A stretch of 64,000 bases of DNA from JAPOXR01 sp963664715 (GTDB lineage: Bacteria > Pseudomonadota > Alphaproteobacteria > Rhodobacterales > Rhodobacteraceae): positions 434,001 to 498,000 of the forward strand of contig CAXXUY010000012.1 of assembly GCA_963664715.2 (NCBI GenBank). The letters run 5' to 3'. The notes under the pieces are model-generated. The model searched no databases. It had not been told where the DNA came from and saw only the letters and a list, made by a program, of their open reading frames with translations. Shown in pieces: positions 1 through 8,317 of this stretch. Both the position numbers and the translations under genes were made by a program. Position 1 is the stretch's first letter; each line of letters opens with the position of its first letter.

Positions 1-161
1 TGACCCATCCATTCTGGCACCATCCCAAGGTATCGGTCTGGCCCCATATCTCGTCAGACTCGCGCGCCTCGACAGCCTCTGCAGTCATCGCCGAGAACAT
101 TCATCGTGGCGAGACAGGCAAGCCGCTGCTTCACCTGGTAGACCGGCTAAGGGGTTACTGA
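1..161 (+). CDS. C-terminal end of a GhrA-like D-2-hydroxyacid dehydrogenase (partial)
   Basis: An open frame enters from the left edge (first full codon at base 3) and ends with TGA at 159-161, giving 52 residues. The peptide has the tail signature of glyoxylate/hydroxypyruvate reductase A-like enzymes: HPFW, then PHIS, then IAENI-RGETGKPLLH, ending VDRLRGY. The PHIS histidine corresponds to the catalytic His of the family, which reduces glyoxylate or hydroxypyruvate with NAD(P)H. There is no start codon in the window, so everything upstream is missing. It is convergent with the next gene, with 9 bases between the stops. The family is fairly sure from this short tail; the exact substrate is not. 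Confidence 0.7.
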   Translation, partial: THPFWHHPKVSVWPHISSDSRASTASAVIAENIHRGETGKPLLHLVDRLRGY

Positions 162-170
162 TCACCGGAC

Positions 171-776
171 TCAATCCTGGAGAAGCTCGTTCACCCTGTT
201 GCGCAGTGCGCAAAGCAGCTCTTCTTCGAACCCGGGCAGCCTCGAGATCAACGCATTGTTGCGCCAACTGGGATGAGGGAGCGGGAAAAATTCCGGTGCA
301 AGGTCTCTCCATTGCCCGACCAGCCGTGTCACGCCACAATCCGCTCGCCTGCCCAAATGCCAGTTCTGTGCATGGCGACCGATCAGAATCGTCGTCCTCA
401 CTTCCGTCAGATGCTCCAGAATCCGCCGCCTCCAGATGCGCGCGCAGATCGGGGGTGGAGGCAGGTCCGAGCCCCTCGTGTCATATCCCGGAAAACAAAA
501 CGCCATGGGCAGTATCGCGATGCGCCTGCGGTCATAGAACGCTTCCCGATCCAGGCCCATCCAATCCCTTAGCCGGTCTCCGGACGCGTCGTCGAAGAAC
601 ATGCCACTTGCATGAACGCGTACCCCCGGGGCCTGACCAACCAGCAGCAATCTGGCGGTTCTTGCACACCAGAACACGGGCCGCGGCTGGTGAGCAGTGG
701 CAGTCGAGGCAAACCGGCTACTGCATACACGGCAATTCCTGACACCGGTTTCCAGATCCTCGAGCTGTTCTGACAC
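171..776 (-). CDS. Uracil-DNA glycosylase family protein
   Basis: A 201-residue protein of the UDG superfamily (COG1573 type). The catalytic water-activating motif is seen as GQAPG near residue 48, followed by HASG-FFDDASGDRLRDWMG, a typical motif-A extension. The second active-site loop is PLPHPSWRNN near residue 168, with the HPS core. The N-terminus has a CRVC pair that in family 4 and 5 enzymes can ligate an Fe-S cluster, but the other two cysteines of a four-Cys set are not obvious. Proteins like this are often annotated as UDG-family without proof that they excise uracil; some relatives are not glycosylases. It is a single-gene unit, convergent with the GhrA-like tail. Confidence 0.8.
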   Translation of the reverse strand: MSEQLEDLETGVRNCRVCSSRFASTATAHQPRPVFWCARTARLLLVGQAPGVRVHASGMFFDDASGDRLRDWMGLDREAFYDRRRIAILPMAFCFPGYDTRGSDLPPPPICARIWRRRILEHLTEVRTTILIGRHAQNWHLGRRADCGVTRLVGQWRDLAPEFFPLPHPSWRNNALISRLPGFEEELLCALRNRVNELLQD

Positions 777-1130
777 TGTCTGGCTTCCCGTTCATGCTGA
801 AGGCTCCAGAGTACCATCCCGACACTGCCTCGAACAGTCAGACCCTTGGCAAGACTGCACGTGGCAGGACCAACCTGCGTGGCAGGCAGTGGCCCGGGCC
901 CGGCCAATTCTCTCCTGCACTGCCGGCCCGTCCCGTGGACTGACGGAATCTTCACGCCAAACCAGCCCGGCGCATCGTGACCACACCTCGTTTGCAAGTT
1001 TCATCACATTGACATAATTGGTGGCGCTTCCATGCGGACCGGCATGGAGAATTGCCGGGAGCCTGTCGTGAATTCAGACTCCGGTACCGGTTTGTCGTCT
1101 GGGGTCATCGAGGGATCCGAAGGAAATCTG
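777..1130. other. Divergent intergenic region between the UDG-family gene and nhaA
   Basis: About 350 bases with no credible gene; short open frames here lack family signatures. It should hold promoters for both flanking genes. A weak sigma70-like pair on the + strand is TTGCAA (992-997) with CATAAT (1013-1018, spacer 15) or TAATTG (1015-1020, spacer 17). Neither is close enough to consensus to be firm. An in-frame ATG for nhaA exists at 1032, but the peptide between it and 1131 is not NhaA-like. Confidence 0.35.
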
Positions 1131-2390
1131 ATGGACAAGACTTGGAGATTCATCGCTGACTATTCCCTTTTGTTGGTTTCCGGCGCAGTGCTGGCACTGG
1201 TCTGGGCGAACATCAACCTGCACAGCTACGAGAACATCATCGACGGTGTTCTGCTGAAGGACAGTTTTATCGGTTACCACAAGTATGGCGCGGAATCCGG
1301 CCGGGTCCTGACTTTCCATTACCTGATCAATGATGTCCTGATGGCTTTTTTCTTCGCGGTTGCCGGCAAGGAAGTCTGGGAAGCCGTCGCACTGAAAGAC
1401 GGGTCGTTGAGGGGCAGGAAGGCCTTCACACCTCTGCTTGCGACTGCAGGGGGCATGGTCGGGCCGATTGCAATCTATCTCGGCATAGCTATCCTGCTTG
1501 GCTCGGAAACCTATTCGGCGGTTGCAAACGGTTGGGCGATCCCAACGGCAACCGACATCGCATTCTCGTACTTGATCGGTCGGCTGATCTTCGGGCGGGG
1601 CCATCCTGCGGTGGCGTTTCTCCTCCTGCTTGCGATTGCCGACGACGCTGCCGGACTCATTATCCTGGCTGTGTTCTACCCCTCGGGCGAATTGCAGCCG
1701 GAGTGGCTTCTTCTTCCACTTTTCGCCACGGTTGTGGTCTACATTCTTTTCAATTGGTTGCCGCGCCACCTCGATGACAGGGCTTCGCCAGGCAGCAGGA
1801 CGGCCTCGACGTTCGTAGAGAGGCGGTTTCTGGCAATTCCCTATATCGTGGGCGGTGCTCTCTGCTGGTACGGATTCCAGGAATCCGGCCTGCATCCGGC
1901 ATTGGGTCTCCTGCCGATAGTCGTCGCAATCCCGCACTCCGATCACGACTATGGCCTGTTCGTGCACGCCGAACCGAAGAAACTCGACATGCTCAACAGG
2001 ATTGAACATGCCCTGGAGAAACCGGTCGAAGTCATTCTGTTCTTCTTTGGATTGGCAAATGCCGGGGTTGTGTTCTCTGCATTCGGGACACCGACTGTCC
2101 TCGTTCTGCTTGGGCTCATTGTGGGCAAACCTGTTGGAATCTTCCTGTTTGGCTGGATCGCAGCTGGCCCTATGCGTCTGGGAATTCCGAATGGAATGAA
2201 GCTGTCCGATATCCTCATTGTCGGATTCATCGCTGCAATCGGATTTACGGTTTCACTGTTCATCGCGAGCGTGGCGTTTGACCAAGGCCCGATCCAGGAT
2301 GCGGCGAAAATGGGCGCCCTGCTCAGCCTCGGTTCAGCGGTACTTGCATTCATCGTTGCGAGATTCTTTCCTATCGAAAAGGTGGAGTGA
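1131..2390 (+). CDS. nhaA: Na+/H+ antiporter NhaA
   Basis: A polytopic inner-membrane antiporter that exchanges external protons for internal sodium. Counted from ATG 1131 (MDKTW, 419 residues) it shows the family landmarks: FFFAVAGKEVWEA near 73-85 (the loop usually FFFxVGLEI), PTATDIAFS at 139-146 and AIADDAAG at 169-175, whose paired Asp171-Asp172 match the ion-binding Asp163-Asp164 of E. coli NhaA. About a dozen hydrophobic helices are evident. The start was chosen at 1131 because AAGGAA lies about eight bases upstream and because the 33 residues from the earlier ATG at 1032 are hydrophilic and unlike NhaA N-termini. It stands alone, 170 bases before kdsA. Confidence 0.93.
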   Translation: MDKTWRFIADYSLLLVSGAVLALVWANINLHSYENIIDGVLLKDSFIGYHKYGAESGRVLTFHYLINDVLMAFFFAVAGKEVWEAVALKDGSLRGRKAFTPLLATAGGMVGPIAIYLGIAILLGSETYSAVANGWAIPTATDIAFSYLIGRLIFGRGHPAVAFLLLLAIADDAAGLIILAVFYPSGELQPEWLLLPLFATVVVYILFNWLPRHLDDRASPGSRTASTFVERRFLAIPYIVGGALCWYGFQESGLHPALGLLPIVVAIPHSDHDYGLFVHAEPKKLDMLNRIEHALEKPVEVILFFFGLANAGVVFSAFGTPTVLVLLGLIVGKPVGIFLFGWIAAGPMRLGIPNGMKLSDILIVGFIAAIGFTVSLFIASVAFDQGPIQDAAKMGALLSLGSAVLAFIVARFFPIEKVE

Positions 2391-2560
2391 ACCGGCTTCC
2401 CGATCGCAGACTGCTCTGGTTTCGGTCCGGCCCAGCTCGTGCTGACAAGCCTTCGGTCGGATTGACTTGGAAGCCCGAACCTGCAAATCCTGCCTGCAAC
2501 GACCTGGTTGCATGCGGCGCAGGCTGATGTGCGTCGTTTCATGTCCGTGCGAGGAGGGAA

Positions 2561-3427
2561 ATGCTGGATGAGGCCGGAGAATTGAATATCCCTGCGAAAG
2601 TCGTTGAAATCGGGACACTGCGGATCGGCAACAATCTGCCATTTGCGCTGATTGCGGGTCCTTGCCAGATCGAGGGATTTGAGCATTCTCTGAAGATTGC
2701 AGGACAACTTTCTGAAATCACGGAGAAACTCGGAATAGGATTCATCTACAAGTCATCCTTTGACAAGGCCAACAGGACTTCACTGTCCGGCCGACGCGGG
2801 CCGGGCATGCAGGAGGGCTTCAGGATCCTGAAGGAGGTCAGGGACAGGATCGGTTGCCCGGTACTGACTGATGTTCACGATGCATCCCAATGCGCCGAGG
2901 CGGCCGAGTTTGTCGACGTCATCCAGATCCCGGCATTCCTGTGCCGGCAAACCGATCTCCTGCTGGCCGCCGGGGCAACCGGCGCAGCCATCAATGTCAA
3001 GAAGGGGCAGTTCCTTGCACCCTGGGACATGCAGCACGTCGTGGAGAAGATCGCCTCAACCGGGAATGACAGGATTTTGCTCTGTGATCGCGGAACCTGC
3101 TTTGGCTACAACAGTTTGGTCAATGATCTTCGCAGCCTCCCCATCATGGCACGGACCCGCTGCCCGGTCGTCATTGACGCGACTCATTCGGTCCAGGAAC
3201 CGGGTGGGAAGGGCAAATCCTCTGGTGGAAGGCGGGAGTTCGCCCAGGTCATAGCCAGGGCTGCAATTGCAGTGGGTGTCGCCTCGGTGTTCATTGAAAC
3301 CCACGACAACCCCGACGAGGCCCCGAGCGACGGACCCAACATGATCCCGCTGGGCGAGATGCCTGATCTGCTTGCGGTTCTGAAGGATCTGGACGTGACA
3401 GCCAAAGCGAATCCGGTGCGTCTTTGA
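2561..3427 (+). CDS. kdsA: 3-deoxy-8-phosphooctulonate synthase (KDO-8-P synthase)
   Basis: Condenses phosphoenolpyruvate with arabinose-5-phosphate to KDO-8-phosphate for LPS inner core. The 288-residue TIM barrel is full length. Seen: IAGPCQIE with Cys35, KSSFDKANRTS (64-74), CDRGTCFGYNSLV (175-187), DATHSVQ with His209, ETHDNP with Glu246 and SDGPN with Asp257. Cys35, His209, Glu246 and Asp257 correspond to the four metal ligands of the Aquifex-type enzyme, so this is predicted to be the metal-dependent class and not the E. coli class, which has Asn in place of the Cys. A strong Shine-Dalgarno GAGGAGGG at 2551-2558 precedes the ATG. Its stop overlaps the TTG start of the next gene by four bases (TTGA), so the two are translationally coupled. 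Confidence 0.95.
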   Translation: MLDEAGELNIPAKVVEIGTLRIGNNLPFALIAGPCQIEGFEHSLKIAGQLSEITEKLGIGFIYKSSFDKANRTSLSGRRGPGMQEGFRILKEVRDRIGCPVLTDVHDASQCAEAAEFVDVIQIPAFLCRQTDLLLAAGATGAAINVKKGQFLAPWDMQHVVEKIASTGNDRILLCDRGTCFGYNSLVNDLRSLPIMARTRCPVVIDATHSVQEPGGKGKSSGGRREFAQVIARAAIAVGVASVFIETHDNPDEAPSDGPNMIPLGEMPDLLAVLKDLDVTAKANPVRL

Positions 3428-4941
3428 ACATTCCTTCAGACAAGCCGGCCGGTTTGGAAGACGGCCAAAACCTGACCGGGTGGCAATACCTGAATGATCC
3501 AAGGATCTGCCCGACCGGATTCAGGGAATACGACGCCCGCTGGAAATATCCCGAACAGATAAACCTGGCGGGTTTTCGCCGTGCAGGTTCAAGCCTCGGG
3601 GCCCTGATGCGAGAAGTCGGCGTCAGGCCCGAGATCGTCGTCGGGCACGATTTTCGAGAGTATTCCCCTTCCCTTGCCAATGGCCTGATGCTGGGATTGA
3701 TCGATGCCGGCATCAAGGTCCTGGACATCGGAATGGTCCTGTCTCCGATGGCATATTTCAGCCGCGTGTGCCTTGACGTGCCCTCGGTTGCGATGATCAC
3801 CGCGTCGCACAACCCGAATGGCTGGACGGGGCTGAAGGTCGGTTTCCGCCATCCCCTGACGCTCGGCGAGGCAGAGATCAGCCGCTGGAGGGATATTGCC
3901 CTGGGCAACGGCTCTCTGGATTCGGTCGGCGGAACTCTGGTCCGGGTGCCAGGTCTGCATGAACAATACCTTGATGACGTCTGCGGATCCTTCAAGATGA
4001 GACGACGGTTAACGGCCGTTTGCGCAACAGGAAACGGCACGGCTTCGGCATTTGCGCCAAGGGCGCTCGAGCGCATCGGCGTCAACGTCATTCGCCTGCA
4101 CTGCGAACCGGACCTGCGCTTCCCGAACTACAATCCCAACCCGGAGGCCCTTGAAATGCTGGACGACATGTCCGAAGCCCTGCTCGCGGCCCAGGCCGAC
4201 ATTGCGTTAGGATTCGACGGAGACGGAGACAGGCTGGGCGTCATCGACGAAAAGGGCCAGGTCCTGTTTTCCGACAAGCTTGGCGTCCTGCTGGCACGCA
4301 GGCTCGCCCGCCAGTCACCCGGGGCCAGATTCGTTGTCGACATCAAATCCACCAGCATCTTCCAGTCGGACGCCGTGCTGCACGAACACGGAGCGGAGGT
4401 CGAGTACTGGAAAACTGGCCACAGCCATCTGAAGCAGCGCATGCACGCGACCGGGGCCCTGGCAGCGTTCGAAAAGTCCGGACATTTCTACTTCGGTCCG
4501 CCCGCTGGACGCGGCTATGACGACGGCATCCTGGCTGCGGTGGAACTGTGCCGGCTGCTCGACGAAAACGGGGAAATGACCTTGTCCGAACTCGGGACAA
4601 CCCTGCGCCGGACCTGGTCAAGTCCGACCATGTCACCGGAGTGCGATGACCGGGAGAAGTACGGCGTGGTCGAACGGGTGAAGCAGTCGCTGGTCAAGAT
4701 GCAGGGAGCGAATGAAAGGATTGCGGGTCTTGCCATCTCGGACATCAATACCGTCAATGGTGTGCGATGCACGTTCGACAACGGGTCCTGGGGACTTGTG
4801 CGCGCATCCTCGAACACCCCGAGCCTGGTGGTTGTCTGCGAGAGCGTGGCAGGCGAGGATGAGATGCGCGCGATATTCAGGCAACTCGACGCGATTGTCA
4901 GGGCAACCGCCAGTATCGGACCGTACGATCAACAAATCTGA
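3424..4941 (+). CDS. Phosphomannomutase/phosphoglucomutase
   Basis: A 505-residue alpha-D-phosphohexomutase that interconverts sugar 6- and 1-phosphates for surface polysaccharide precursors. Four family sites are visible: TASHNPNGWTGLK with the phosphoserine Ser128, the metal loop GFDGDGDR with Asp264, Asp266 and Asp268, the sugar-specificity loop FEKSGHFYFG near 348-357, and a C-terminal phosphate-binding RASSNTPS near 463. The N-terminal TGFREYDARW matches the usual FREYDIRG start of the family. The TTG start is inferred from its four-base overlap with the kdsA stop; the first 20 residues are not conserved, so a start further in is possible. Coupling to kdsA supports a role in LPS or capsule sugar supply. 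Confidence 0.9.
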   Translation: MNIPSDKPAGLEDGQNLTGWQYLNDPRICPTGFREYDARWKYPEQINLAGFRRAGSSLGALMREVGVRPEIVVGHDFREYSPSLANGLMLGLIDAGIKVLDIGMVLSPMAYFSRVCLDVPSVAMITASHNPNGWTGLKVGFRHPLTLGEAEISRWRDIALGNGSLDSVGGTLVRVPGLHEQYLDDVCGSFKMRRRLTAVCATGNGTASAFAPRALERIGVNVIRLHCEPDLRFPNYNPNPEALEMLDDMSEALLAAQADIALGFDGDGDRLGVIDEKGQVLFSDKLGVLLARRLARQSPGARFVVDIKSTSIFQSDAVLHEHGAEVEYWKTGHSHLKQRMHATGALAAFEKSGHFYFGPPAGRGYDDGILAAVELCRLLDENGEMTLSELGTTLRRTWSSPTMSPECDDREKYGVVERVKQSLVKMQGANERIAGLAISDINTVNGVRCTFDNGSWGLVRASSNTPSLVVVCESVAGEDEMRAIFRQLDAIVRATASIGPYDQQI

Positions 4942-5090
4942 TGGTGGGCCTTCCGCTTCCGGAATGCACTTCAACCCTCTCTCGGCCCGACGCATCCGAC
5001 AGGGCGAGTGCCCGGACTGGATGACAACCCGTCTCGCAGATTTGGGTTGCACCACTGCGTCAGCAGTCATAGATTCCGGCACCGAATTGA

Positions 5091-5165
5091 TGGGGTGTAG
5101 CCAAGTGGTAAGGCAACGGTTTTTGGTACCGTGTACCGTAGGTTCGAATCCTACCACCCCAGCCA
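5091..5165 (+). tRNA. trnQ: tRNA-Gln (anticodon TTG)
   Basis: A 75-base cloverleaf. The acceptor stem TGGGGTG pairs with CACCCCA, followed by discriminator G and an encoded CCA. The anticodon stem ACGGT/ACCGT closes a loop whose central triplet is TTG, decoding CAA and CAG glutamine codons. The T arm GTAGG-TTCGAAT-CCTAC and the D arm with GTGGTAAGGC are intact. It is flanked by about 150 bases without genes on each side and marks the left edge of the oxidoreductase-rich block, but no integrase follows it. Confidence 0.97.
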
Positions 5166-5326
5166 AATCTCTCCCTCGCTCGGACACTTGCCCTGCGCGC
5201 CAAGTGGCAGCCGGCTAGTCTCGACAGCCTTGTGGGCACTGCAACGGGAAGCCGGATGATTGACGTTGAGATCCTTCACACCCTGGTCAAGGCATCGATT
5301 TTCATCTCGCGGGCAGGGATCAGCGA

Positions 5327-6064
5327 ATGAGTGAATTGGCAAGAGCGCTTGTAACAGGTGCATCCAGTGGAATTGGTGCCGCAACTGTCAGGAGCCTCAC
5401 TGAATCCGGCATCGAGGTCCTGGGTGTGGCTCGCCGTCCAGTTCGACTGGAGGAGTTGGAAAGGGAGACCGGCGCCAGGAGCATGATCATCGACGTCCGG
5501 GACTACTCCCGCATGACTGCAGCGATCGAAGAGTTCGCACCCGACATACTCGTCAACAACGCTGGCGTCGGCCACGGAGTTGACGGCCTGGCCGAACTTG
5601 CACCGGATTCAGTACGTGAAGCCGTGGAGATCAACGTGACCGCGCCCGTCCTGATAACCGCAGCGGCAATTCCAGGCATGCTGGAGCGAGGCCGCGGGCA
5701 CATCGTGAATATTGGCTCGATCGCCGGACTGCACACGATGACTTCTGCGCTTTACGGATCAACCAAGTCGGCGATTCATCGCTTCAGCCAGAATCTTCGC
5801 CATGAGCTTTCGGGCACGGGAATACGCGTCACGGAAATCTGCCCCGGTCGTGTAACATCCGAGTTCTTCAGTGCAGCCGACGGAAATCGACAACGCATTG
5901 ACAGGATCAAAGACAGTGGAATTCGGGAATTGGAGCCACAGGACATTGCCTCTGCCATACTGTTTGCGATCAACGCACCAATGCATGTCAATGTTTCCAC
6001 GATCGAGATTCTCCCCACGGACCAGTCGGTCGGCGGAGTCCGCCTGGACAAGACAAGGGTGTAG
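5327..6064 (+). CDS. Short-chain dehydrogenase/reductase (YdfG-like)
   Basis: A 245-residue classical SDR. Seen: cofactor loop TGASSGIG (10-17), NNAG (77-80), active-site Ser131, and YGSTK with Tyr143 and Lys147, followed by PGRV (about 173-176). Arg36-Arg37 just after the second strand (GVARR) suggest NADP(H) preference, since a basic residue there binds the 2'-phosphate. The C-terminal segment MHVNVSTIEILPTDQ resembles the YdfG/serine 3-dehydrogenase group, which oxidises small 3-hydroxy acids. It is followed three bases later by a second SDR, so the two form an operon. The substrate is not determinable from the sequence. Confidence 0.85.
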   Translation: MSELARALVTGASSGIGAATVRSLTESGIEVLGVARRPVRLEELERETGARSMIIDVRDYSRMTAAIEEFAPDILVNNAGVGHGVDGLAELAPDSVREAVEINVTAPVLITAAAIPGMLERGRGHIVNIGSIAGLHTMTSALYGSTKSAIHRFSQNLRHELSGTGIRVTEICPGRVTSEFFSAADGNRQRIDRIKDSGIRELEPQDIASAILFAINAPMHVNVSTIEILPTDQSVGGVRLDKTRV

Positions 6065-6067
6065 CCG

Positions 6068-6817
6068 GTGGTGGATCGGTTGAATGGCAAGACCGCCCTT
6101 GTCACGGGTGGTGGAAACGGGATCGGCAGGGCAAGTTCGATCGCATTCTCGAGCGAAGGCGCCAATGTGGTTATTGCCGACATCGTCAAGGAAGCAGCAG
6201 CAGACGTTGCCGAGGAAATCACGTCGTTTGGAGGCTCGTCATTTCCGGTTGAAGGCGACGTCGGCAACGAGGAGGAGGTTGATGCAATGGTTCGGGCCGG
6301 CCTGAACCGGTTCGGCAGGATAGACATTGCCCTCAACTGTGCCGGTGGTGGCTCGACAAGGGATGGTGCGGTGACCGACCTGGCGCTGGACGAGTTTTGG
6401 CGAACCATTCGAGTTGATCTATTCGGAACACTCCTCGTGTGCCGGCGGGTGATTCCGGAGATGGTCGCTGCCGGAGGTGGATCGATCATCAATATCTCGT
6501 CAATTCGGGCAATAATCGGCACCTGCGGCGCTGATGCATACACGGCGTCAAAGGGCGGCATCGTATCCATGAGCAGGGCAATGGCGGTGCAGTGGGCCGA
6601 CAAGGGAATCCGTGTCAATGTCATGGCGCCGGGGGTCGTGCTGACAGAGCGCGTGGCTTCATTCATCAAACCGGGAAACCCGCTCTACGAAAAGTCCCTG
6701 CTCGGACCCTCGGACCCGGCAGATGTTGCCAACCTGGCCCTGTTTCTTGCCTCGGACGAATCGCGCATGATCACGGGTGCGCTGATGCGCGTCGATGGAG
6801 GTGCAAGCAGCTATTGA
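6068..6817 (+). CDS. SDR family oxidoreductase (FabG-like)
   Basis: A 249-residue classical SDR with TGGGNGIG (13-20), NCAGG (90-94, a variant of NNAG), Ser144-Ser145, Tyr158-x3-Lys162 (YTASK) and PGVV. Asp38 at the end of the second strand (IADI) favours NAD(H), in contrast to the arginine pair of its upstream neighbour, so the tandem may use different cofactors. The GTG start at 6068 lies three bases after the stop of the first SDR, and a second GTG follows directly at 6071. It is probably a secondary-alcohol dehydrogenase in the same catabolic step series; the substrate is unknown. Confidence 0.85.
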   Translation: MVDRLNGKTALVTGGGNGIGRASSIAFSSEGANVVIADIVKEAAADVAEEITSFGGSSFPVEGDVGNEEEVDAMVRAGLNRFGRIDIALNCAGGGSTRDGAVTDLALDEFWRTIRVDLFGTLLVCRRVIPEMVAAGGGSIINISSIRAIIGTCGADAYTASKGGIVSMSRAMAVQWADKGIRVNVMAPGVVLTERVASFIKPGNPLYEKSLLGPSDPADVANLALFLASDESRMITGALMRVDGGASSY

Positions 6818-6937
6818 TCGAGCAAGGTCCCCGCTTCCGGCACTCTCGAATCATGAACCGGCGGGTTGGCGGGCCTGCCTGGCTATTGACAATTGAACTG
6901 CACTCGGTGACCAACTCGCCATGCAATATTGAATCAG

Positions 6938-6959
6938 GGTCAACTGATCCCTGTTGACC
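6938..6959. promoter_or_regulatory. Inverted repeat upstream of the MetE-like gene
   Basis: GGTCAAC (6938-6944) and GTTGACC (6953-6959) form a perfect seven-base inverted repeat with an eight-base spacer, 28 bases before the ATG at 6988. An interleaved pair, CAGGG (6935-6939) and CCCTG (6949-6953), overlaps it. The size and spacing fit a dimeric repressor or activator site, but no adjacent regulator gene supports it. An RNA hairpin in the leader is the alternative. Confidence 0.35.
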
Positions 6960-6987
6960 TGCACCTCACCAACCGAAAGACGAACAG

Positions 6988-8142
6988 ATGAGACACAGCA
7001 CGGACCGCATTCTTACAACCCATGTCGGAAGCCTGCCGAGACCGCATGATCTTCTGGACCTGCTCAAGCAGCGCCTGGAAGGTGCTCAAGTGGACGAGGA
7101 ACAATTCGCCGCCAGGCTTAGGCAGTCCGTGGAGGACATGGTGGCAAAACAGGCTGACGCCGGGATCGATATCGTTGCCGATGGAGAGATGTCAAAGCCC
7201 GGCCATGCGGTCTATATCAACGAGAGGCTGGAGGGCTTTGAACCGCGGCCAGATGTTGATTTCGGCTTCTACAGTGAAGAAAAGGAAGCTTTTCCGGAGT
7301 ATTATGCCGATTACTTCAATCGCGCTCACCTCGGATCGGCAATCGTTGCCTCGGCACCAATGTGCTGTGTTGGCAAGATCAGCTATGTGGGAAATGACGC
7401 GCTCAGGACCGACTTGAACAACCTGCGCTCGGCGGTCGACAAATCCGGTTGTGAAGAAGCATTCATGCCCTGTGCAGCAGTCACGGGAGTTGGTTTCAAC
7501 GAGTTTTATGAATCGGAAGAGGACTACCTGTATGCAGTGGCCGACGCACTTTCGCAGGAATACCGTGCAATCATCGAGGCAGGGTTCGTGCTACAGGTTG
7601 ACGACCCGTTTCTTCCAAATGTCTACATGGACAAGTCACTTGACGATGCCGGACGAATTGCCAAGGCAACCATGTATGTTGAAGCGGTCAACCACAGCCT
7701 GCAGGGAATTCCCGAGGAGAAAGTCCGATTCCACACATGCTACGGCATCAACCAGGGACCGCGTGTCCATGAACCCGACCTGCCACAGATGATCGATCAG
7801 GTCCTGATGGTGAAGGCCGGGGCGTATTCCTTCGAAGCGGGCAATCCTCGTCACGAACACGAATATCACCTCTGGGAAACAGTGAAGCTGCCTGAAGGCA
7901 AGATCGTCATTCCTGGCGTGGTTACACATGCCACAAGCGTCGTTGAGCATCCCGAGTACGTTGCCGAGCGTATCGTGCGTTTTGCCGAGCGCGTTGGCCG
8001 CGAAAACGTTATCGCCGGCGTCGATTGCGGTTTTTCCTCGCAGGCAACATACAGGACGGAGGTTGAACCACGCATCGTGTGGACCAAGCTTCGCGCACTG
8101 TGTGAGGGAGCCGAGATCGCAAGCAGAAGCCTCTGGAGATAA
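6988..8142 (+). CDS. Cobalamin-independent methionine synthase-like protein (MetE C-terminal family)
   Basis: A 384-residue single-barrel protein related to the catalytic half of MetE and to epoxyalkane:coenzyme M transferase-like enzymes. It starts with the family THVGSLPRP motif (11-19). Candidate zinc ligands are His249 and Cys251 (FHTCYG) and Cys347 (GVDCGFSS), with Glu283 in SFEAGNPRHEHE. It lacks the MetE N-terminal domain and is half the MetE length, so it is not a stand-alone methionine synthase of the E. coli type. Members of this group transfer alkyl groups to or from thiols, and many sit in catabolic clusters with unknown substrates. Its position after two SDRs suggests a role in the same block. 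Confidence 0.8.
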   Translation: MRHSTDRILTTHVGSLPRPHDLLDLLKQRLEGAQVDEEQFAARLRQSVEDMVAKQADAGIDIVADGEMSKPGHAVYINERLEGFEPRPDVDFGFYSEEKEAFPEYYADYFNRAHLGSAIVASAPMCCVGKISYVGNDALRTDLNNLRSAVDKSGCEEAFMPCAAVTGVGFNEFYESEEDYLYAVADALSQEYRAIIEAGFVLQVDDPFLPNVYMDKSLDDAGRIAKATMYVEAVNHSLQGIPEEKVRFHTCYGINQGPRVHEPDLPQMIDQVLMVKAGAYSFEAGNPRHEHEYHLWETVKLPEGKIVIPGVVTHATSVVEHPEYVAERIVRFAERVGRENVIAGVDCGFSSQATYRTEVEPRIVWTKLRALCEGAEIASRSLWR

Positions 8143-8317
8143 TTGACCACGACATTGATCGCTCACGGCTGACTGGGAGGCCCGCTCGAGCCACCGTGAT
8201 TTCAGACGACCGTGGCTGAATTGAGCGTCAGCCAGCCCTGCCGGCACCGCATTCGGGCTCCCGCGTCGTGTTGCGGCAATTCCCGACGGGCTTGGCCGGT
8301 ATCTGCAGCCAGACCGC

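Noticed and set aside
1949..2707. A 252-codon frame antisense to nhaA and kdsA
   Set aside because: It spans the ends of two well-supported genes and the gap between them, with no conserved motif.
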